Source: Adlercreutzia murintestinalis (GTDB lineage Bacteria > Actinomycetota > Coriobacteriia > Coriobacteriales > Eggerthellaceae). From it: a DNA stretch of 57,909 nucleotides. The stretch lies in assembly GCF_943192905.1 (NCBI RefSeq), contig NZ_CALPCC010000015.1:1-57909 (forward strand), written 5' to 3'. Position numbers and translations under genes: made by a program. Shown piece by piece: positions 16,222-25,576 of this stretch. Position 1 is the first letter of the stretch; each line of letters starts with the position of its first letter. The notes under the pieces were generated by a model. That model did no database searches. It saw nothing but the letters and a program-made list of their open reading frames with translations, and was not told where the DNA came from.

Positions 16222-17148
16222 ATGAGTCAGACCGCTGGTGCTCCGCGTGCGGGCGCGCCCACGTTTCAAGATGTGATCATGAATTTGCAGCGCTATTGGG
16301 CCGATCAGGGCTGCGTGGTGCTGCAACCCTACGACAATGAGGTTGGCGCGGGCACCAATGCGCCTGCGACCACGCTGCGCGCGCTCGGGCCCGAAACCTG
16401 GCGCACCGCCTACGTGCAAGGCTGCCGCCGTCCCACCGATGGACGCTACGGCGAAAACCCCAATCGCTTGCAGTTCTACTATCAGTTCCAAGTGCTGATC
16501 AAGCCCTCTCCCGATGATATCCAGGATCTGTACCTGGGATCGCTCGAGGCCATCGGCATCGATGTGGCCGCCCATGACGTGCGCTTCGTCGAAGACGACT
16601 GGGAAAGCCCCACGCTCGGTGCTTGGGGTCTTGGCTGGGAAGTATGGATCGACGGCATGGAGGTCACGCAGTTCACGTACTTCCAGCAAGTGGGTGGCTT
16701 CGAGTGCGATCCTGTTCCTGCCGAGATCGCGTATGGCCTTGAGCGCTTGACCATGTTCGTCCAGGGCGTTGATTCGGTTTACGATATCGTTTGGAGCCGT
16801 GGTGCCGATGGCATCACCTTCACCTATGGTGATGTGTATTTGGAAAACGAGCGCGAGTATTCTACGTACAACTTTGAAGTCGCCGATACCGAATTCCTCT
16901 TCCAGGAGTTTGCTGATCGGGAGGCTGAGTGCATGAAGACGCTCGAGGCGGGTCTTCCGCTGCCAGCCTACGACAGCGTCCTGAAATGCTGCCACACCTT
17001 CAATTTGCTGGATGCGCGCGGGGTCATCTCTGCAACGGAGCGCATGGCCTACATTCTGCGCGTGCGCACGCTGGCGAAGGCGTGCTGTGAATCGTACATG
17101 GAACATGTTGTGGGGTTGCCCGCATCCGATGAGAAAGAGGTGGCGTAG
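16222..17148 (+). CDS. glyQ: Glycyl-tRNA synthetase alpha subunit
   Basis: Catalytic class II subunit of the bacterial alpha2-beta2 enzyme that charges tRNA-Gly. The 308-residue product begins the conserved block [18 protein letters not shown] and contains [36 protein letters not shown] and [18 protein letters not shown] at 16208-16213 places the start at ATG 16222 rather than the in-frame GTG 16216. No T-box leader was found in front of it. It ends 3 bases before glyS. Confidence 0.97.
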   Translation: MSQTAGAPRAGAPTFQDVIMNLQRYWADQGCVVLQPYDNEVGAGTNAPATTLRALGPETWRTAYVQGCRRPTDGRYGENPNRLQFYYQFQVLIKPSPDDIQDLYLGSLEAIGIDVAAHDVRFVEDDWESPTLGAWGLGWEVWIDGMEVTQFTYFQQVGGFECDPVPAEIAYGLERLTMFVQGVDSVYDIVWSRGADGITFTYGDVYLENEREYSTYNFEVADTEFLFQEFADREAECMKTLEAGLPLPAYDSVLKCCHTFNLLDARGVISATERMAYILRVRTLAKACCESYMEHVVGLPASDEKEVA

Positions 17149-17151
17149 GCG

Positions 17152-19239
17152 ATGGGTGACAAGCAGACGCTTGCCTTCGAGATAGGCACCGAAGAGATAC
17201 CCGCTTTCGATCTGAAGGCTGCCGCAGCGCAGCTGGCGCGCTTGGTGCCCGAGGCGCTTGATGCGCAACGCATCCCGCATGGTGAGGTCACCATCTATTC
17301 CAGTCCGCGCCGTCTGATCGCGTTGGTCGCTGAGGTCGCCGCATCGACCGAGCGCAGCGTGGATGAGTTCCGTGGGCCCAAGGCGCAGATCGCCTTCGAT
17401 GAGGCAGGGGTGCCCACGAAGGCGGCCGAGGGGTTTGCCCGGGGCAAGGGCCTGGATGCATCGCAGCTTGAACGCCGCGAAGAGGATGGCGTGGAATACG
17501 TGTTCGCGACCGTGGAAACACCGGCGCAAGAGGTAGCTGAGCTTCTGCCTTCGGTGCTTCATGGTCTTATCGAGTCCATCTCGTGGCCCAAGTCGATGCG
17601 GTGGGGCACTATGCGCGCGCTGTTCAGCCGCCCGGTGCGTTGGATTTGCGCGATGCTCGGCGATACCGTGATTCCCGTCACGTTCGCAGGGGTCAGCGCT
17701 CAAGCAACCACGCGCGGGCACCGCTTCTTGAGCCCAGGGCCTCATGCGGTACCGTGCGCCGATCAGCTGCTCGAGGTGGTGCGCAGTGCGTTCGTGGTGC
17801 CAAGCGAGGCCGAGCGCGAGCAGGTGATCCGTGCAGGTGTGGCTGAGGCCGAGCGCGCTACGGGCTGCACGGCGCAGTTGCCCGACAAGACGCTCACCGA
17901 GGTAATCAATCTCTCTGAGTATCCCACGGTGATGGTCGGCACCTTCGATGCCGAGTTCTTGGCAGTTCCCGAAGAGATCATCGTGGATGCCATGTTGATG
18001 CATCAGCGGTATTTTCCGCTCTACGATGCACGTGGTGCGCTCTCCAATAACTTCATCATCGTGAGCAACGGCGACCCTGCGCAGGAGACCACCATCGTTG
18101 ATGGCAACGAGCGCGTGGTGGCAGCGCGCCTCTACGATGCGAAGTTCTTCTACGAAGAGGACCTCAAGAAGCCGCTCGAGGCGTACGTAGCGCACCTTGA
18201 CGAGGTGGTGTTCCAAGAGCAGTTGGGCACCATGCGCGCAAAGACCGAGCGCGTCAGCCAACTGGCAGAGCGCATCGCGCTGGATGCTGCTTTGACCGAG
18301 GCCGAGCGCGGCGATGTGGCGCGGGCAGCGTATCTGGCGAAAGCCGATCTGGTAACGAATGCGGTCGTGGAATTCACGAGCGTGCAAGGTGTCATGGGGT
18401 CGTATTATGCGGAGGCGGCAGGCGAGGGCGAGCGCGTTGCGCGCGCGATCGCTGAGCATTACATGCCGCGTTTTTCCGGTGATGCGGTGCCCTCGGATGC
18501 GGTAGGGCGCGTGGTCGCCCTTGCTGACAAGGTGGATACCGTTTGTGGTCTCTTCGCAGTTGACCAGGCGCCAACGGGTTCGTCCGATCCATTCGCATTG
18601 CGCCGCGCTGCCCTTGGCATCATCGCTATCATGCAGGCGGGCGTGGATATCTCGCTGGCGCGTGCGCTTGACGATGCTCTGCGCATCTATCGGGAAAGCG
18701 GGCTTTCCTTCGACAAGGAAGCGGTCATAGACGCGGTGCAGGAATTCTTCTTGACCCGCACGCGTGTGCTGCTCAAGGATGCAGGCAACGCATCGGATGC
18801 GATCGATGCGGTCATTGCCACGGGTGTGACCGAACCCATCGTGGTCATCGAACGCGTCAGCGCGCTCGAAGCGGCGCGTGCGGAAGCGCCGGAGACCTTC
18901 ACCGACCTGGCGATCGCCTATGCGCGCGCGAACAATCTGAGCGATGCGGATGCGGGAAGCAACTACGATGCTGCGCTCTTCTCCGACTCAGAGCACGCGC
19001 TCGCCGACGCGGTCAGCGCGGCCCAAAGCGCTGTTGACGAGGCTTTGGATCATGGTGACTACCGTCAAGCGCTCGACGAGCTTGCGCGGCTGCGCGGGCC
19101 CATCGATGACTTCTTCGAGCAGGTCATGGTCATGGATGAAGACCAGGCGCTGCGTCAGAATCGTCTCCGTCTTCTGAACCGCTTCATCGGCGTGTTCAAG
19201 AACGTGGCCGATTTTGGTTGCATGGCGAAGGCAAAGTAG
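17152..19239 (+). CDS. glyS: Glycyl-tRNA synthetase beta subunit
   Basis: The 695-residue partner of GlyQ, needed for tRNA-Gly recognition. It begins LAFEIGTEEIPAFD, as the family does, with the SWPKSMRWG and MLMHQRYFPLYDARGALSNNFI blocks. An HD-like region (about 380-560) includes VALADKVDTVCGLFAVDQAPTGSSDPFALRR, of which the DPFALRR core is diagnostic. The C-terminal anticodon-binding-like domain ends near residue 690. ppsR starts at the base after its stop. Confidence 0.97.
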   Translation: MGDKQTLAFEIGTEEIPAFDLKAAAAQLARLVPEALDAQRIPHGEVTIYSSPRRLIALVAEVAASTERSVDEFRGPKAQIAFDEAGVPTKAAEGFARGKGLDASQLERREEDGVEYVFATVETPAQEVAELLPSVLHGLIESISWPKSMRWGTMRALFSRPVRWICAMLGDTVIPVTFAGVSAQATTRGHRFLSPGPHAVPCADQLLEVVRSAFVVPSEAEREQVIRAGVAEAERATGCTAQLPDKTLTEVINLSEYPTVMVGTFDAEFLAVPEEIIVDAMLMHQRYFPLYDARGALSNNFIIVSNGDPAQETTIVDGNERVVAARLYDAKFFYEEDLKKPLEAYVAHLDEVVFQEQLGTMRAKTERVSQLAERIALDAALTEAERGDVARAAYLAKADLVTNAVVEFTSVQGVMGSYYAEAAGEGERVARAIAEHYMPRFSGDAVPSDAVGRVVALADKVDTVCGLFAVDQAPTGSSDPFALRRAALGIIAIMQAGVDISLARALDDALRIYRESGLSFDKEAVIDAVQEFFLTRTRVLLKDAGNASDAIDAVIATGVTEPIVVIERVSALEAARAEAPETFTDLAIAYARANNLSDADAGSNYDAALFSDSEHALADAVSAAQSAVDEALDHGDYRQALDELARLRGPIDDFFEQVMVMDEDQALRQNRLRLLNRFIGVFKNVADFGCMAKAK

Positions 19240-20139
19240 ATGGATGGATTCTTGGGGGAGGGCGGCGTAAAGCCAGAGTCGTTCCCCACCATTCACGTTG
19301 TCTCCGACTCCATCGGCGAGACTGCGCGCACCGTTGCGCAGGCTGCCGCTGCGCAGTTTGGCGTGACCAACCCTAAGATCGAGGTGCTCGGTAAGGTGAA
19401 GTCGTACGAAGAGGTGCGCGACCACCTTGAAGAGCACGCGCGCTATCACGTTAAGCAGCTCGGCGATGACAAGCTGCTCGTCTTCTATACGCTGGTGCAT
19501 GGGGAGATGCGCGACAAGGTGTCCGCCTTCATTCGCGAGAGCCCCAACGTCTATGGCGTTGACCTGTTGACGCCCTCCATCGACGCGATCGCCGCAGTAA
19601 GCGGGCTGGTGCCGGATTGCACGCCTGGCGCGTTGCGCGTGGCTGACATCAATTACTTCCATCGTGTCGAGGCGCTGGAATTCACCATCGAACACGATGA
19701 TGGTCGCAATCCGCAAGACCTCACGCGGGCCGATATGGTGCTGTTGGGGGTCTCGCGCGCATCCAAGACACCGCTCTCCATTTACCTGGCCCAACATGGC
19801 TACCATGTGGCGAACGTGCCCGTCGATCCAGCCACCGCGCCACCTCCTGAGATATTCGAGGTGGACCCGACGCGGCTGTTCGGTCTCATGACGAGTCCCG
19901 AGGTGCTCACCGACATTCGCACGCAGCGCTTAGGGAAGGCGACCAAGGCGGCGGGCCGCTATGCTGACCTTGAGTTCATCTACGAGGATCTTGAAAGCGC
20001 GCGCAAGCTCATGCGCCGTTTGGGCTGCGTGGTGATACGCACCGACAAACGCGCCGTAGAGGAAACCGCTCAGGAGATTCTCAGCCACTACCTGCGCAAC
20101 CATCCTGCTGCCACTGATATGATTGTCCAAGCGCTGTAG
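19240..20139 (+). CDS. ppsR: PPDK regulatory protein (kinase/pyrophosphorylase)
   Basis: A 299-residue DUF299 protein that switches pyruvate phosphate dikinase on and off by ADP-dependent phosphorylation and phosphate-dependent dephosphorylation of a Thr next to the catalytic His. The N-terminus HVVSDSIGETARTVAQAAAAQF and the P-loop-like GVSRASKTPLSIYLA (about 168-182) identify the family. Position directly before ppdK supports PPDK as the target, rather than PEP synthase. No gap after glyS, so it is translated from the glyQS transcript. Confidence 0.95.
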   Translation: MDGFLGEGGVKPESFPTIHVVSDSIGETARTVAQAAAAQFGVTNPKIEVLGKVKSYEEVRDHLEEHARYHVKQLGDDKLLVFYTLVHGEMRDKVSAFIRESPNVYGVDLLTPSIDAIAAVSGLVPDCTPGALRVADINYFHRVEALEFTIEHDDGRNPQDLTRADMVLLGVSRASKTPLSIYLAQHGYHVANVPVDPATAPPPEIFEVDPTRLFGLMTSPEVLTDIRTQRLGKATKAAGRYADLEFIYEDLESARKLMRRLGCVVIRTDKRAVEETAQEILSHYLRNHPAATDMIVQAL

Positions 20140-20196
20140 GCTCGCGTGGGGTGAGCGCAGCGCAGATGGCAAGAGCTATCACGTAAGGAGAACAAG

Positions 20197-22917
20197 GTGG
20201 CAGATTCTGTGAAGCGTGTCTACGCATTTGGCAACGATGCGAATGGCAACAACGTTACCGAGGGCAACACCGACATGAAGGCCGTCCTGGGAGGTAAAGG
20301 CGCCAATCTCGCCGAGATGGCCAACATCGGGCTTCCCGTGCCTCCCGGCTTCACGATCACCTGTCAGACCTGCATGGAATATGCCGATGCGGGCAATGTG
20401 TGGCCCGCAGGCGCTCTGGACACGATCGCCGAGTATCGCGCCGATCTGGAAGAGCGCATGGGCAAGAAGATCGGCGATGCTACCGATCCGCTGCTGGTGT
20501 CGGTGCGCTCGGGCGCGCCCATGAGCATGCCGGGCATGATGGACACGGTGTTGAACTTGGGGCTCAACGACGAATCCATCAACGGGTTGATCGCGCAGAC
20601 CGAAAACCCGCGCTTCGCCTGGGATTCCTATCGTCGCTTCATTCAGATGTTCAGCAACGTGGTGATGGGCTTGGATGGCGACCTGTTCGAGAACGCCATC
20701 ATCACCATGAAGAACGACCGCGGCGTCACGAGCGATACGGACCTGACCGCAGAGGATCTGCAAGAGTTGGTGGCGGTGTTCAAGCGCATTTTCAGCGAGA
20801 ACGTTTCTGCCGACGATTACCCGGCGCTCGTGGTGGACGGCACAGTGCAGTTCCCGCAAGACCCCATGATGCAGCTGCAACTGGCCATTGAGGCGGTGTT
20901 CGGCAGCTGGAACAACCCGCGTGCGGTCCTCTATCGCAAGAAGAACAAGATCGCTGATGATCTGGGCACCGCGGTGAACGTGCAGTCCATGGTGTTCGGT
21001 AACAAGGGCAACACCTCTGCTACCGGTGTGGCCTTCACGCGCAATCCCGCTAATGGCGAGAAGGAGTTCTACGGCGACTACCTCGTGAACGCCCAAGGTG
21101 AGGACGTGGTAGCGGGCATCCGCAACACGAGCCCCATCGCCGAGCTGAAGAACGTGGCAGGACTCGAAGAGGCCGGCAAGCAGCTCGAGGACATCTTCGT
21201 CATCCTGGAGAACCACTTCCGTGATATGTGCGATATCGAGTTCACCATCGAGCAGGGCAAGCTTTGGATGCTCCAGACGCGCGCGGGCAAGCGCACGGCA
21301 GCAGCCGCGCTGCATATTGCCATCCAGATGGTGGAGGAAGGTCTCATCGACAAGCGCGAAGCCGTCATGCGCGTTGAGCCCGAGCAGCTCGATCAGCTGT
21401 TGCATCCGCAGTTTGACAAGGATGCCACCTACGATGTGGTGGCGCGCGGCTTGAACGCAAGCCCGGGCGCAGCGGTTGGCGAAGCTATGTTCAGCGCGGC
21501 CGATGTGGTAGCAGCTACCGAGGCTGGTCGCAAGTGCGTGTTGGTGCGCTGGGAAACGAACCCGGACGACCTCGCGGGCATGATCGCAGCTGAGGGCATT
21601 CTGACTTCGCATGGCGGCAAGACGTCGCATGCGGCGGTCATCGCGCGTGGCATGGGCGTGCCATGCGTGTGCGGCGTTGAGGCGCTCAAGATCGACGCCG
21701 AGAAGAAGGAGGCGCAGATCGCAGGCACCGACTTGGTCATCCGCGAGGGCGATCTGGTGTCCATTGACGGCACGACTGGCATCGTGGTGCTTGGCGCGGT
21801 CGATCTGGTCAAGCCCGAGCTGACGGGCGATCTGGATACCATTCTTGAGTGGGCTGACGAGTTCCGCCGCTTGGGGGTGCGCGCCAACGCGGATAACCCT
21901 GATGATGCGAAGCTTTCACGCGAGTTCGGCGCTCAGGGCATCGGATTGTGCCGTACTGAGCATATGTTCTTGGGTGATCGCAAGCAGATCATTCAGACCT
22001 ACATTCTCAATGATGACGAGCTGAATCGCGATCGTGCGGCTGAGCAGCTCTATGAGGCGCAGGTCGGGGACTTCTACGAGATGCTCAAGGCGATGGATGG
22101 GCTGCCCATGATCATTCGTCTTCTGGATCCGCCTCTGCATGAGTTCTTGGACAATCCGCGCGAGTTGGAGGTTGAGATCGCTCGCTTGGAGGCTACAGGA
22201 GCGGCGGCAGCCGATCTTGCCGAGAAGCGCGAGCTTCTGGAGAAGATCGACGGGCTCATCGAGCAAAACCCCATGCTCGGCATGCGCGGTGTGCGGTTGG
22301 GCATCATGTATCAGCAGCTGCCGGAACTTCAGATTCGCGCTATCGCATCTGCAATGGCGAAACTGAAGCAGGAGGGGCTCGATCCGAAACCCGAGATCAT
22401 GATTCCGCTGGTGTCCACCGTCAACGAGCTTGCGTTCATGCGCGAGGTTGGCGAGGATGTGATCGCCCAGGTAGCCGCGAAAGAGGGCGTTGCGCTTGAG
22501 ATCCCCATCGGTACCATGATCGAGCTGCCACGCGCTGCTCTTACCGCAGACGAGATCGCCACTCAGGCTGATTTCTTCTCCTTCGGCACCAACGACCTCA
22601 CTCAGACCACCTTCGGTTTCAGCCGCGATGACGTGGAAGGCGAGTTCATCCCGACGTACCTCTCGGAGCGCTTGTTGCCGGTCAACCCGTTCGCTACGGT
22701 TGACGAGGGAGGCGTTGCGAAGCTGGTGGCTCTTGGCGTTGATCTGGGACATGAGGGCAACCCCGATATCGTGTGCGGCGTTTGTGGCGAGCATGGTGGC
22801 GATCCGGATTCCATCCATACCTTCAATCGTATCGGGCTGGACTACGTGAGCTGTTCGCCGTATCGCGTGCCGGTGGCTCGTCTGGCAGCGGCCCAGGCGG
22901 CGATTCAGGAAGATTAG
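20197..22917 (+). CDS. ppdK: Pyruvate, phosphate dikinase
   Basis: Interconverts pyruvate + ATP + phosphate and PEP + AMP + pyrophosphate, giving reversible glycolysis in anaerobes. The 906-residue product has an N-terminal ATP-grasp domain (GGKGANLAEMANIGLPVPPG) and a swivelling domain with catalytic His about 478 in GGKTSHAAVIARGMG. The Thr two residues before that His is the expected regulatory site. The C-terminal PEP-binding barrel has GLCRTEHMF and FGTNDLTQTTFGFSRDD. The GTG start has AAGGAGA in front. It is followed without a gap by mtnA. Confidence 0.98.
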   Translation: MADSVKRVYAFGNDANGNNVTEGNTDMKAVLGGKGANLAEMANIGLPVPPGFTITCQTCMEYADAGNVWPAGALDTIAEYRADLEERMGKKIGDATDPLLVSVRSGAPMSMPGMMDTVLNLGLNDESINGLIAQTENPRFAWDSYRRFIQMFSNVVMGLDGDLFENAIITMKNDRGVTSDTDLTAEDLQELVAVFKRIFSENVSADDYPALVVDGTVQFPQDPMMQLQLAIEAVFGSWNNPRAVLYRKKNKIADDLGTAVNVQSMVFGNKGNTSATGVAFTRNPANGEKEFYGDYLVNAQGEDVVAGIRNTSPIAELKNVAGLEEAGKQLEDIFVILENHFRDMCDIEFTIEQGKLWMLQTRAGKRTAAAALHIAIQMVEEGLIDKREAVMRVEPEQLDQLLHPQFDKDATYDVVARGLNASPGAAVGEAMFSAADVVAATEAGRKCVLVRWETNPDDLAGMIAAEGILTSHGGKTSHAAVIARGMGVPCVCGVEALKIDAEKKEAQIAGTDLVIREGDLVSIDGTTGIVVLGAVDLVKPELTGDLDTILEWADEFRRLGVRANADNPDDAKLSREFGAQGIGLCRTEHMFLGDRKQIIQTYILNDDELNRDRAAEQLYEAQVGDFYEMLKAMDGLPMIIRLLDPPLHEFLDNPRELEVEIARLEATGAAAADLAEKRELLEKIDGLIEQNPMLGMRGVRLGIMYQQLPELQIRAIASAMAKLKQEGLDPKPEIMIPLVSTVNELAFMREVGEDVIAQVAAKEGVALEIPIGTMIELPRAALTADEIATQADFFSFGTNDLTQTTFGFSRDDVEGEFIPTYLSERLLPVNPFATVDEGGVAKLVALGVDLGHEGNPDIVCGVCGEHGGDPDSIHTFNRIGLDYVSCSPYRVPVARLAAAQAAIQED

Positions 22918-24066
22918 GTGCTGTTCCTGGATGCGCTCCCGCGTACCGTGGCCCTGATAGGGGCCGATGGATCCTCTTCCGATACGCTCAACGAGGCAGC
23001 TGCTGATGCGGTTGCCTCGTTTTTCTCTGAGGGTTGCGAAGTGGCCGGTGCGCCGGTAGCGGTGATGATCGATCAGACCCGGCTTCCGCTCGAGGAAGCG
23101 TATGTGTGCACCACCGACTGGCGCGAGGTGGTCGATGCCATCAAACGGTTGGCGGTGCGCGGCGCTCCTGCGCTCGGCATTGCGGGTGCGATGGCGCTCA
23201 CGCTGCGTGCTTTCGAGCTTTGCGGTGAGATGTCGGGTGTTGACCCCTGCGATGATGCCGATTTTCGGGCTCGTCTGAGCGACGCGGCACATGCGATAGC
23301 GCAGGCGCGCCCGACCGCGGTGAACTTGAGCGCGGAGGTGGCGCGTGCATACGAGGTGGCTGAGAGGGCTCTTGTGGATGGTCTGCGCACGCAGCAGGCA
23401 GCCGATGCGCTGAGCGCATATACCTGCGAGCTGATACGAGAAGACGAAGAGCGCTGTCGAGCCATCGGATGTAATGGAGCAGCATTGCTCCGTCCGTCAA
23501 GCTGCGTCTTGACCCATTGCAATGCCGGAAGCTTGGCGTGTTCATTCTATGGCACCGCGCTTGGGGTCGTGTACGCAGCCGCGTACGAGGGAAAGATCAG
23601 TCGGGTGTATGCCGATGAGACGCGCCCGGTGTGCCAAGGTGCGCGCCTGACGGTGTGGGAGTTGGCGCGAGCGCGGGTGCCCGTCACCTTGATCTGCGAC
23701 GATATGGCCGCCTCTGTCATGGCGAGCGGCGCGGTGGATGCGGTGATCGTAGGAGCTGACCGCATCGCGCTGAACGGTGATACGGCGAACAAGATCGGCA
23801 CGCTGGGCCTCGCTGTGCTCGCGCGGTATTTCCGCATTCCGTTCTATGTTGCGGCACCCCTGTCCACGTTCGATCCTCGCACTTCAGACGGGCGAGCTAT
23901 TCCCATCGAAGAGCGCGCCGCTGCCGAAGTGCTGGCTTGTCCCCTTGAGGGGGTTGACGTGTACAATCCTGCGTTCGATGTGACGCCGGCCGATCTGATC
24001 GATGCCGTTATCACCGAAGCAGGCGTGTTCGCTCCTGGTGAGCTTGCGCAGGTGGTGGCGCGATGA
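22918..24066 (+). CDS. mtnA: Methylthioribose-1-phosphate isomerase-like
   Basis: Isomerises 5-methylthioribose-1-phosphate to the ribulose form in methionine salvage; related enzymes use 5-deoxyribose-1-phosphate. The 382-residue product has RGAPALGIAGAMAL, the catalytic-Cys block LTHCNAGSLA, ADETRPVCQGARLTVWEL and the catalytic-Asp block IVGADRIALNGDTANKIGT. It is about 30-40 residues longer than common MtnA, mainly at the N-terminus. GTG starts at the base after ppdK's stop, and the stop overlaps azlC (ATGA). No other methionine-salvage gene is in the window. Confidence 0.9.
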   Translation: MLFLDALPRTVALIGADGSSSDTLNEAAADAVASFFSEGCEVAGAPVAVMIDQTRLPLEEAYVCTTDWREVVDAIKRLAVRGAPALGIAGAMALTLRAFELCGEMSGVDPCDDADFRARLSDAAHAIAQARPTAVNLSAEVARAYEVAERALVDGLRTQQAADALSAYTCELIREDEERCRAIGCNGAALLRPSSCVLTHCNAGSLACSFYGTALGVVYAAAYEGKISRVYADETRPVCQGARLTVWELARARVPVTLICDDMAASVMASGAVDAVIVGADRIALNGDTANKIGTLGLAVLARYFRIPFYVAAPLSTFDPRTSDGRAIPIEERAAAEVLACPLEGVDVYNPAFDVTPADLIDAVITEAGVFAPGELAQVVAR

Positions 24067-24767
24067 TGCCATCGCGCTCCTATATCGCCCAAGCCTTTCA
24101 TGCGGCAGTGCCGGTCATGCTGGGGTATGTGGCCATCGGCATTCCGTGTGGCATCCTGTGCGATTCCATCGGTCTCAACGCGCTTCAGGCGCTGATCATG
24201 TCGTTGCTCTTCTATTCGGGTGCGGGTCAGTTCATGATCCCGAACATGTTTCTCGCGGGTGCTCCAACCGCTTCTATCATTGCGAGTGTCTCGTTCGTCA
24301 ATACGCGTCAGATGCTCTATTCGGCCTACTTCGCGCCATATGCTGCGCATACGTCGAAGGGGCTCTCGTTCCTCTTCGCTGCTACCGTCACCGATGAGAG
24401 CTATGGCGTATCGGTCGCTCAGTTCGAAGCAGGGGATTGGTCTCTTGATCGGGCTTTGATGGTGAACCTGTTCTCGCAGTCCTCGTGGGCGCTCTCCAAC
24501 GCGGTAGGCGTGTTGGTGGGCAGCGCCATCGGGATTCCGCTCAATATCGCCGCGTTCGCCATGACATCCATCTTCATCTGCTTGTTGGTCACCCAGAAGC
24601 TGACGTCAGCGAACGTCATCGCTGCAGGCGCTGCTATGATCGGTGTCGTGGTGTGCAAGATGATAGGTTTGTCCGGGCCGGCCATCCTGATCGGTGCGGT
24701 GTTCGGCGTTGTTGTGGCGATGGGGTATGCCGCGGTGCGCAAAAGCGCAGAGCGGAGGCGGGTATGA
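24063..24767 (+). CDS. azlC: AzlC-family amino-acid exporter, large subunit
   Basis: Integral membrane subunit of a two-component exporter for branched-chain amino acids; the related YgaZH exports valine and methionine. The 234-residue product is hydrophobic with about six helices. It carries the family motif region GIPCGILCDSIGLNALQALIMSLLFYSG read as GIPCGILCDSIGLN (about 21-34) and SFVNTRQMLYSAYFAP. The ATG overlaps the mtnA stop and the stop overlaps azlD, so the three genes are translationally coupled. Because mtnA is next to it, methionine or a salvage product is a possible substrate; this is inference. Confidence 0.92.
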   Translation: MMPSRSYIAQAFHAAVPVMLGYVAIGIPCGILCDSIGLNALQALIMSLLFYSGAGQFMIPNMFLAGAPTASIIASVSFVNTRQMLYSAYFAPYAAHTSKGLSFLFAATVTDESYGVSVAQFEAGDWSLDRALMVNLFSQSSWALSNAVGVLVGSAIGIPLNIAAFAMTSIFICLLVTQKLTSANVIAAGAAMIGVVVCKMIGLSGPAILIGAVFGVVVAMGYAAVRKSAERRRV

Positions 24768-25090
24768 GCTGGGAAGAGTTCTGGGTCATTCTGGTGGGGT
24801 GCTCTTTGACCATCCTTGCCTGTCGTGTCCTGCCGATGTTTCTCTTGAAGGATCGCGAACTGCCGCAGTGGGCCATGCAGGCTCTTGGGTTGATACCTGC
24901 AGCTGCGTTTGCAGCCTTGGTCGCAAACGACCTTTTGGAACCGGGGATGTTCGACGAGGGCGCATGGCCTGCTGCCATACCGCTTCTGGTCGCGTGCATC
25001 GTGGTGATCGTTGCGCGCAAGACTCGCTCGTTGCTGTGGAGCGCCGTGACGGGGGTGGCCGTCTACGCGCTTCTTGCGCTCATTTGCTGA
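24764..25090 (+). CDS. azlD: AzlD-family amino-acid exporter, small subunit
   Basis: 108-residue partner of AzlC with four predicted helices. It has the family-type region TILACRVLPMFLLKDRELP followed by a Pro/Ala-rich helix (ALGLIPAAAFAALVANDLL). ATG 24764 overlaps the azlC stop (ATGA). A longer frame reaching back into azlC is not needed. It is the last gene before the rplS promoter. Confidence 0.9.
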   Translation: MSWEEFWVILVGCSLTILACRVLPMFLLKDRELPQWAMQALGLIPAAAFAALVANDLLEPGMFDEGAWPAAIPLLVACIVVIVARKTRSLLWSAVTGVAVYALLALIC

Positions 25091-25099
25091 AAAAGATGC

Positions 25100-25128
25100 T
25101 TGCACTGGCGAAAGGCCAGCAGTATACT
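25100..25128 (+). promoter_or_regulatory. Sigma70-type promoter of rplS
   Basis: TTGCAC (25100-25105), a 17-base spacer, TATACT (25123-25128), close to consensus at both boxes. The spacer holds the inverted repeat CTGGC-GAAAG-GCCAG (25105-25119). Confidence 0.8.
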
Positions 25129-25195
25129 GGTTAATCGCGTCTGCGGCAGGGTCGCTGGCGTTTGGTAATCCGAAATACGAACTAGGAATGTTGAA

Positions 25196-25543
25196 ATGGA
25201 CGTTATTCGCGCAATCGAGCAGCAGCAGATAAAGAACGACGTGCCGGATTTCAAACCGGGCGATACCGTGAAGGTCCACTACCGCATCACTGAGGGCAAT
25301 CGCGAGCGTATCCAGGTGTTTCAGGGTGATGTGATCCGTCGTCATGGGGAGAGCAGCCGTGAAACGTTCACGGTGCGCAAGATCAGCTTCTCCGTTGGCG
25401 TGGAGCGTACGTTCCCCGTCCACTCTCCGAAGATCGAGAAGATCGAAGTGATTCGCAAGGGCAAGGTTCGTCGCTCGAAGCTGTACTACCTGCGCGACAA
25501 GGTGGGCAAAGCGGCGAAGATCAAGGAGAAATCCTTCTCGTAA
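25196..25543 (+). CDS. rplS: Ribosomal protein bL19
   Basis: 115-residue protein at the 30S-50S interface. It has the conserved blocks [28 protein letters not shown] and [24 protein letters not shown] (shown here by its core [18 protein letters not shown]). It has its own near-consensus promoter and is followed at once by an intrinsic terminator, so it appears monocistronic. In many bacteria it closes the rpsP-rimM-trmD operon; here it is separate. Confidence 0.97.
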   Translation: MDVIRAIEQQQIKNDVPDFKPGDTVKVHYRITEGNRERIQVFQGDVIRRHGESSRETFTVRKISFSVGVERTFPVHSPKIEKIEVIRKGKVRRSKLYYLRDKVGKAAKIKEKSFS

Positions 25544-25548
25544 GCGTC

Positions 25549-25571
25549 AAGGCCCCGCATGGGGCCTTTTT
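25549..25571 (+). terminator. Intrinsic terminator after rplS
   Basis: AAGGCCCC-GCAT-GGGGCCTT stem-loop followed by a run of T, 5 bases after the rplS stop. It ends 6 bases before the rnhB start. Confidence 0.92.
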
Positions 25572-25576
25572 CATGT

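Noticed and set aside
16009-18459. 816-codon minus-strand ORF opposite glyQ/glyS
   Set aside because: Antisense to two clearly recognised genes; its product has the Arg/His/Leu-rich make-up of a shadow frame caused by codon bias, and no domain.
20179-21630. 483-codon minus-strand ORF opposite ppdK
   Set aside because: Shadow of ppdK; no family features or ribosome-binding site.
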